DNA of 64,000 bases from Sphingomonas citricola. Its GTDB lineage: Bacteria; Pseudomonadota; Alphaproteobacteria; Sphingomonadales; Sphingomonadaceae. Each line of letters begins with the position of its first letter. The stretch's first letter is position 1. The DNA is taken from the NCBI RefSeq assembly GCF_019429535.1, contig NZ_JAHXZM010000003.1:62001-126000 (forward strand), given 5' to 3'. A program made the position numbers and the translations under genes. Positions 59,614-64,000 of this stretch are shown piece after piece. Below the pieces are notes generated by a model. That model had not been told where the DNA came from. It searched no databases and was given only the letters and a program-made list of their open reading frames with translations.

Positions 59614-60978
59614 TGCGACCCGTTGCCGCTTCGACCTTCGCGGCAGGCTTGGCCGCTTCGGTGGGCTCTGCGGGCAAGGCGGTGGCGCGGCGGACGCCGG
59701 GCAGCGGGGTCGGGCCGCGTGGCGGAACGGTCGTGCCACTCGGCGCGCTGCCGGCCACCGGCACTGCGGTGAGCGTGCCGCGTCGGCGCATGCACTCGCC
59801 GATGTCGGCGCGCTTGAATTGCCCGCAGTTCCACAGCGCGCGTTCGAAGCCATTGCCGCGATCACGCAGGTAGCTGAACCCCATCGACGCATATTGCTGC
59901 GGCGACATCGTCAGCCCGGCGGGCATCAATCGCGCAACGGCCCAGCCCATCAGCTTGCAGCGCGGACGATCGCCGCACGCGGTCTTCGCCAGTGTCGGCA
60001 GCGTGTCTTCCTGACGCGGATCGATGACGACCAGGAACGTGTCCGGATCCTCCGCCAGTGGTTTGAGCGCCGCGGGCTGTGCCAGCGGCAGCGCGCCGGG
60101 CGCGGGCTGCGCATCGGCGGGCAGGTCAGCGAACAGCGGTAGCGCGGCGGCGAGCGCATCCTCCGCTTCGTCCATTGCGCCGCCTAGCCGATGCGCGTCC
60201 GAGATTGCGGCGAGCTTAGGCACGCTCGGCTCGGCGGAGGCGACGGTGCGGTTGAACGCCGGCGGCGTTCCCCACCATCCCGCCCAACGGAAGAACAGGT
60301 GGCTGTGGACGGCCGCGATCTTGTCGAGGCTCGATTGCCAGTAGGGGACGACCCAGTCGGTATGGTAATGCGTCGCATAGCCGACGGGCTTGTAGACCCG
60401 GCCGGTGAGCGCCTGCGTCGCTAGTGCGCGCGCGTCGCGCCACATCACCTCGCTGGGCGTCCAGCGGGTCAGCGCGCCGTCGCAGGTGAAGGTGAACTGG
60501 CAGCCGGTGCTGCGTTCCTGCCCCTCGAACACCACGCCGCAGACGGTTTTGGGGAAGGCGGGGTGGCGCAACCGGTTGAGGATTACCTGCGCGACCGCGC
60601 GCTGCCCCTGCGGATCGTTCCCCGCCTCGTAGATCTGCGCGGCGGCGAGGCAGTCGGTCGCGCGCGCGATGCTGGCGGCGTCACCGGCGATGCGGAACGG
60701 CCGCGCCGCCGGGTTGGGACCGGTGACGAACGGTACGCTGTCGTTGAACGCCTTCGCGTCCTGCGGGCTGAGCGCGACGAACGCGACGGGCTCGACGGGC
60801 GGGAGGACGGTCGCGGGCACGATCTTGCGTTTGGCAAGCGCGCGCAGCGCCGCCGGGCGCGCAGCAGTCGCCGGCGGGTGCGTCACCACCCATGCCGGTA
60901 CGGCCACCGCCGCGACCGCGACGAACGAGAGGATCGCGCGCAGGCCCGGCGTGACCTGCGCGCCCGGTATCGAACCGC

Positions 60979-60982
<4 letters not shown>
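59600..60982 (-). CDS. SleB-like cell wall hydrolase
   Basis: 460 residues. A hydrophobic N-terminal segment ([18 protein letters not shown]) anchors it. [40 protein letters not shown] and [10 protein letters not shown] match the SleB/CwlJ hydrolase family, with a catalytic Glu in YEAGN. A Pro/Ala-rich C-terminal tail follows. Acts on peptidoglycan from the inner membrane face outward. Confidence 0.88.
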
Positions 60983-61895
<913 letters not shown>

Positions 61896-61899
<4 letters not shown>

Positions 61900-63176
61900 G
61901 GCTGTATGCCTCCGTTCTGCGGTCCGGGCTCTAGCGCCTCGGGCGGGTCAAAGGTCCGTGCGTTCTTGAGTTCGGGGAAAAGCCGCGCCCACACAAGCGT
62001 GATCGCGATCGCGCCGACACCGCCCGCGACCACTGCGCCGACCGGGCCGAGCAGCGAGGCGAGCAGGCCGCTCTCCGCCTCGCCCAGCTCGTTCGACGCC
62101 GAGATGGTGAGCTGCGACACCGCGCTGACGCGGCCGCGCATCGCGTCGGGGGTGTGGAGCTGGATCAGCGAGGTGCGGACGTACACCGACACCATGTCGG
62201 CGCACCCTGCGACGATCAGCGCGGCAAGGCTGAGCCAGAACGAGCGCGAGATGCCGAACGTCAGGATCGCAAGCCCGAAGACGACGACCGCGACGAGCAT
62301 CTTGACCCCGACGTTCTTCTTCATCGGGTTGAACGAGAACCACAAAGCGGTCGACGCGGCACCGATCCCCATGCCCGCGGCAAGAAAGCCCAGCCCGCTC
62401 GCGCCGACGTGCAGGATGTCGCGCGCGTAGATCGGCAGGAGCGCTGTCGCGCCCGCGAGCAACACCGCGAAGAGATCGAGCGTGATCGCGGCGAGCACCA
62501 GCCGGTTCTGCCGCACGTATTGAAAGCCGTCGAGGATCCGCTGCATCGGGCGACGATCCTTCTGCGCCGGCGGCTGCGGCACGCGTCCGATCATGAACAT
62601 GAGCGCGAGCGCAACGAGCAGCATCCCCGATATGACGCCGTAGGCGATGTCGGGGTGGAGCCCGTAGAGGAAGCCGCCGACGCTGGGTCCGACGATCGTG
62701 CCGGTCTGCCACGCGATCGAGCTGATCGCGATCGCGGTTGGCAGGCTTTCCTTGGGAACCAGATTGGGCGCGAGCGCGGAATAGGCCGGGCCGGAGAAGG
62801 CGCGCGCGACCCCGACCAGCACGGCGGCACCGAACAGCGCGGGCAGCGTCAGCGTATCGGTGTAGGTCAGATAGCCGAGCGTCGCTGCCACCGTGCAGAG
62901 CAGCGCCGTGGTCGCGCGCACGATCCAGCGGCGGTCGACGCTGTCGGCGACCAGCCCGACCAGCGGGGTGAGCAGAAACAACGGCACGAACTGCACCAGC
63001 CCGATCATGCCGAGCAGAAAGGCGGAATCCTGCACCGACATCGTCTGGCGCGCGATGCCGTACACCTGCCAGCCGATGATGATCGCCTGCGCGCTGATCG
63101 CGATGGTGCCGGCGAAGCGCGACAGCCAATAGGCGCGGAAATTGGCGATGCGCAGCGGGTGCACGGTCTGTTCCAT
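61896..63176 (-). CDS. MFS transporter
   Basis: 426 residues from ATG 63176 (a longer frame to 63215 lacks support). About twelve hydrophobic segments. [20 protein letters not shown] and [20 protein letters not shown] (the GD-type motif A loop) match the MFS_3 group such as EntS. Substrate unknown. Overlaps cysK by 4 bp. Confidence 0.88.
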
Positions 63177-63264
63177 CTGGCCCGGGGACTTAGGCGGCGG
63201 TGGTAGCCAAGGCAACGGGCATGACAGGGTCGGACAAGACGGTGGATGCCGTTACGGCCAAGCG

Positions 63265-63294
63265 TTGCAGCCGCCGTGCAATCGCGCCTATAGG
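63265..63294 (+). promoter_or_regulatory. Putative pdhA promoter
   Basis: TTGCAG (63265-63270) and TATAGG (63289-63294) are 18 bases apart, 36 bp upstream of the pdhA start. Read by eye. Confidence 0.4.
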
Positions 63295-63330
63295 CCCGCA
63301 TCCCTTTCCCCAGGTACGAGGTTTTTGTCC

Positions 63331-64000
63331 GTGGCCAAAGCCCCCGCCCGCGCACCCGCGCCAAGCGAGCCACCTACGTCCAATCGCGAGCGTCCGAACG
63401 ACCCGCAACCCTATGCGGCCTCGAAGGACGAGCTGCTGAAATTCTACGAGCAGATGCTGCTCATCCGCCGGTTCGAGGAAAAGGCGGGGCAGCTCTACGG
63501 CCTCGGCCTGATCGGCGGGTTCTGCCACCTCTATATCGGCCAGGAGGCCGTCGCGGTTGGCTTGCAGTCGGCATTGTCGGGCGATGACTCGGTCATCACC
63601 GGCTACCGCGACCACGGCCACATGCTGCTGTGCGGCATCCCGCCCAAGGACGTGATGGCGGAGCTGACCGGGCGTCAGGCCGGCATCTCGAAGGGCAAGG
63701 GCGGCTCGATGCACATGTTCAGCGTCGAGCATAAGTTCTACGGCGGGCACGGCATCGTCGGCGCGCAGGTGTCGCTCGGCACCGGTCTCGCCTTCGCGCA
63801 CAAGTACCGGAACGATGGCGGCGTGGCGCTCGCCTATTTCGGCGACGGCGCGGCGAACCAGGGCCAGGTGTACGAGAGCTTCAACATGGCCGAGCTGTGG
63901 AAGCTGCCGATCATCTACGTGATCGAGAACAACCAGTATGCGATGGGCACCAGCGTCAACCGCGCCTCGGCCGAGGACCAGCTGTATCGCCGCGGAGAGA
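63331..64000 (+). CDS. pdhA: Pyruvate dehydrogenase E1 alpha subunit, truncated by the window edge
   Basis: At least 223 residues from GTG 63331. After a Pro-rich start, FYEQMLLIRRFEEKAGQLYG, GFCHLYIGQEAVAVG, GYRDHGHMLLCG, and SKGKGGSMHMFS match the E1 alpha family. YFGDGAANQGQVYESFNMAE is the thiamine-pyrophosphate motif. The rest lies beyond the window. Confidence 0.95.
   Translation, partial: MAKAPARAPAPSEPPTSNRERPNDPQPYAASKDELLKFYEQMLLIRRFEEKAGQLYGLGLIGGFCHLYIGQEAVAVGLQSALSGDDSVITGYRDHGHMLLCGIPPKDVMAELTGRQAGISKGKGGSMHMFSVEHKFYGGHGIVGAQVSLGTGLAFAHKYRNDGGVALAYFGDGAANQGQVYESFNMAELWKLPIIYVIENNQYAMGTSVNRASAEDQLYRRGE

Overview
The window looks like the chromosome of a high-GC alphaproteobacterium of the Sphingomonas type. 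The host genes (arginine succinyltransferase operon, DUF481 outer-membrane protein, SleB-like hydrolase, pdhA after cysK/MFS) and frequent GTG/TTG starts support this. The genus is inferred from gene content and was not checked by a search.

Layout. Positions 1-687 are host sequence: a truncated lipoprotein gene, tRNA-Arg(ACG) with promoter and terminator, and a small membrane protein. Positions 688-44465 are a complete-looking siphophage prophage of about 43.8 kb, bounded by an imperfect 23-bp direct repeat. That repeat is the 3' end of astB, and the phage copy restores its last codon and stop. From 44444 on, host genes resume: astB, astA and an M20 hydrolase; DUF481, rppH, an esterase, a deacetylase-family protein, photolyase, cfa, an SDR, purF, hisI, a lipoprotein, a MerR regulator with an acyl-CoA dehydrogenase, a SleB-like hydrolase, cysK, an MFS transporter and the start of pdhA.

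Prophage organisation. An immunity region at about 37.4-39.1 kb holds an S24/LexA-type repressor, a divergent Cro-like HTH gene and three near-identical 17-bp operator-like palindromes. The early-left operon runs leftward (37.4 to 32.6 kb): HTH regulators, a DNA methyltransferase, a TraR/DksA-like zinc finger, a GapR-like DUF2312 protein, a replication initiator-like protein and, last, a NusG/RfaH-like protein. The late operon also runs leftward (31.4 to 5.6 kb): lambda-type terminase, gpW-like connector, portal, a prohead protease-capsid fusion, neck proteins, tail tube, tail chaperone, tape measure, tail tip, two esterase tail proteins and a lysis block. The early-right operon runs rightward (39.1 to 44.4 kb): VRR-NUC and PD-(D/E)XK-like nucleases, a zinc-ribbon/deoxyribosyltransferase-like fusion, a GNAT-like protein, an excisionase-like protein and a tyrosine integrase. 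Accessory genes on the opposite strand to the late genes lie at the left end (0.85-5.5 kb), at 15.9 kb and at 31.6 kb. They include SRAP, YozE-like, zinc-ribbon DUF4145 and DUF2806 proteins.

Main points for follow-up are: a one-base frameshift breaking the protease-capsid gene; a canonical G_GGA_AAA -1 frameshift site in the tail chaperone gene; the phage NusG-like and GapR-like proteins; an M15-type peptidase inside the tape measure protein; two SGNH-type esterases each interrupted after the nucleophile block; a HIRAN protein and a secreted protein cotranscribed with the repressor; and the left-end accessory cassette.
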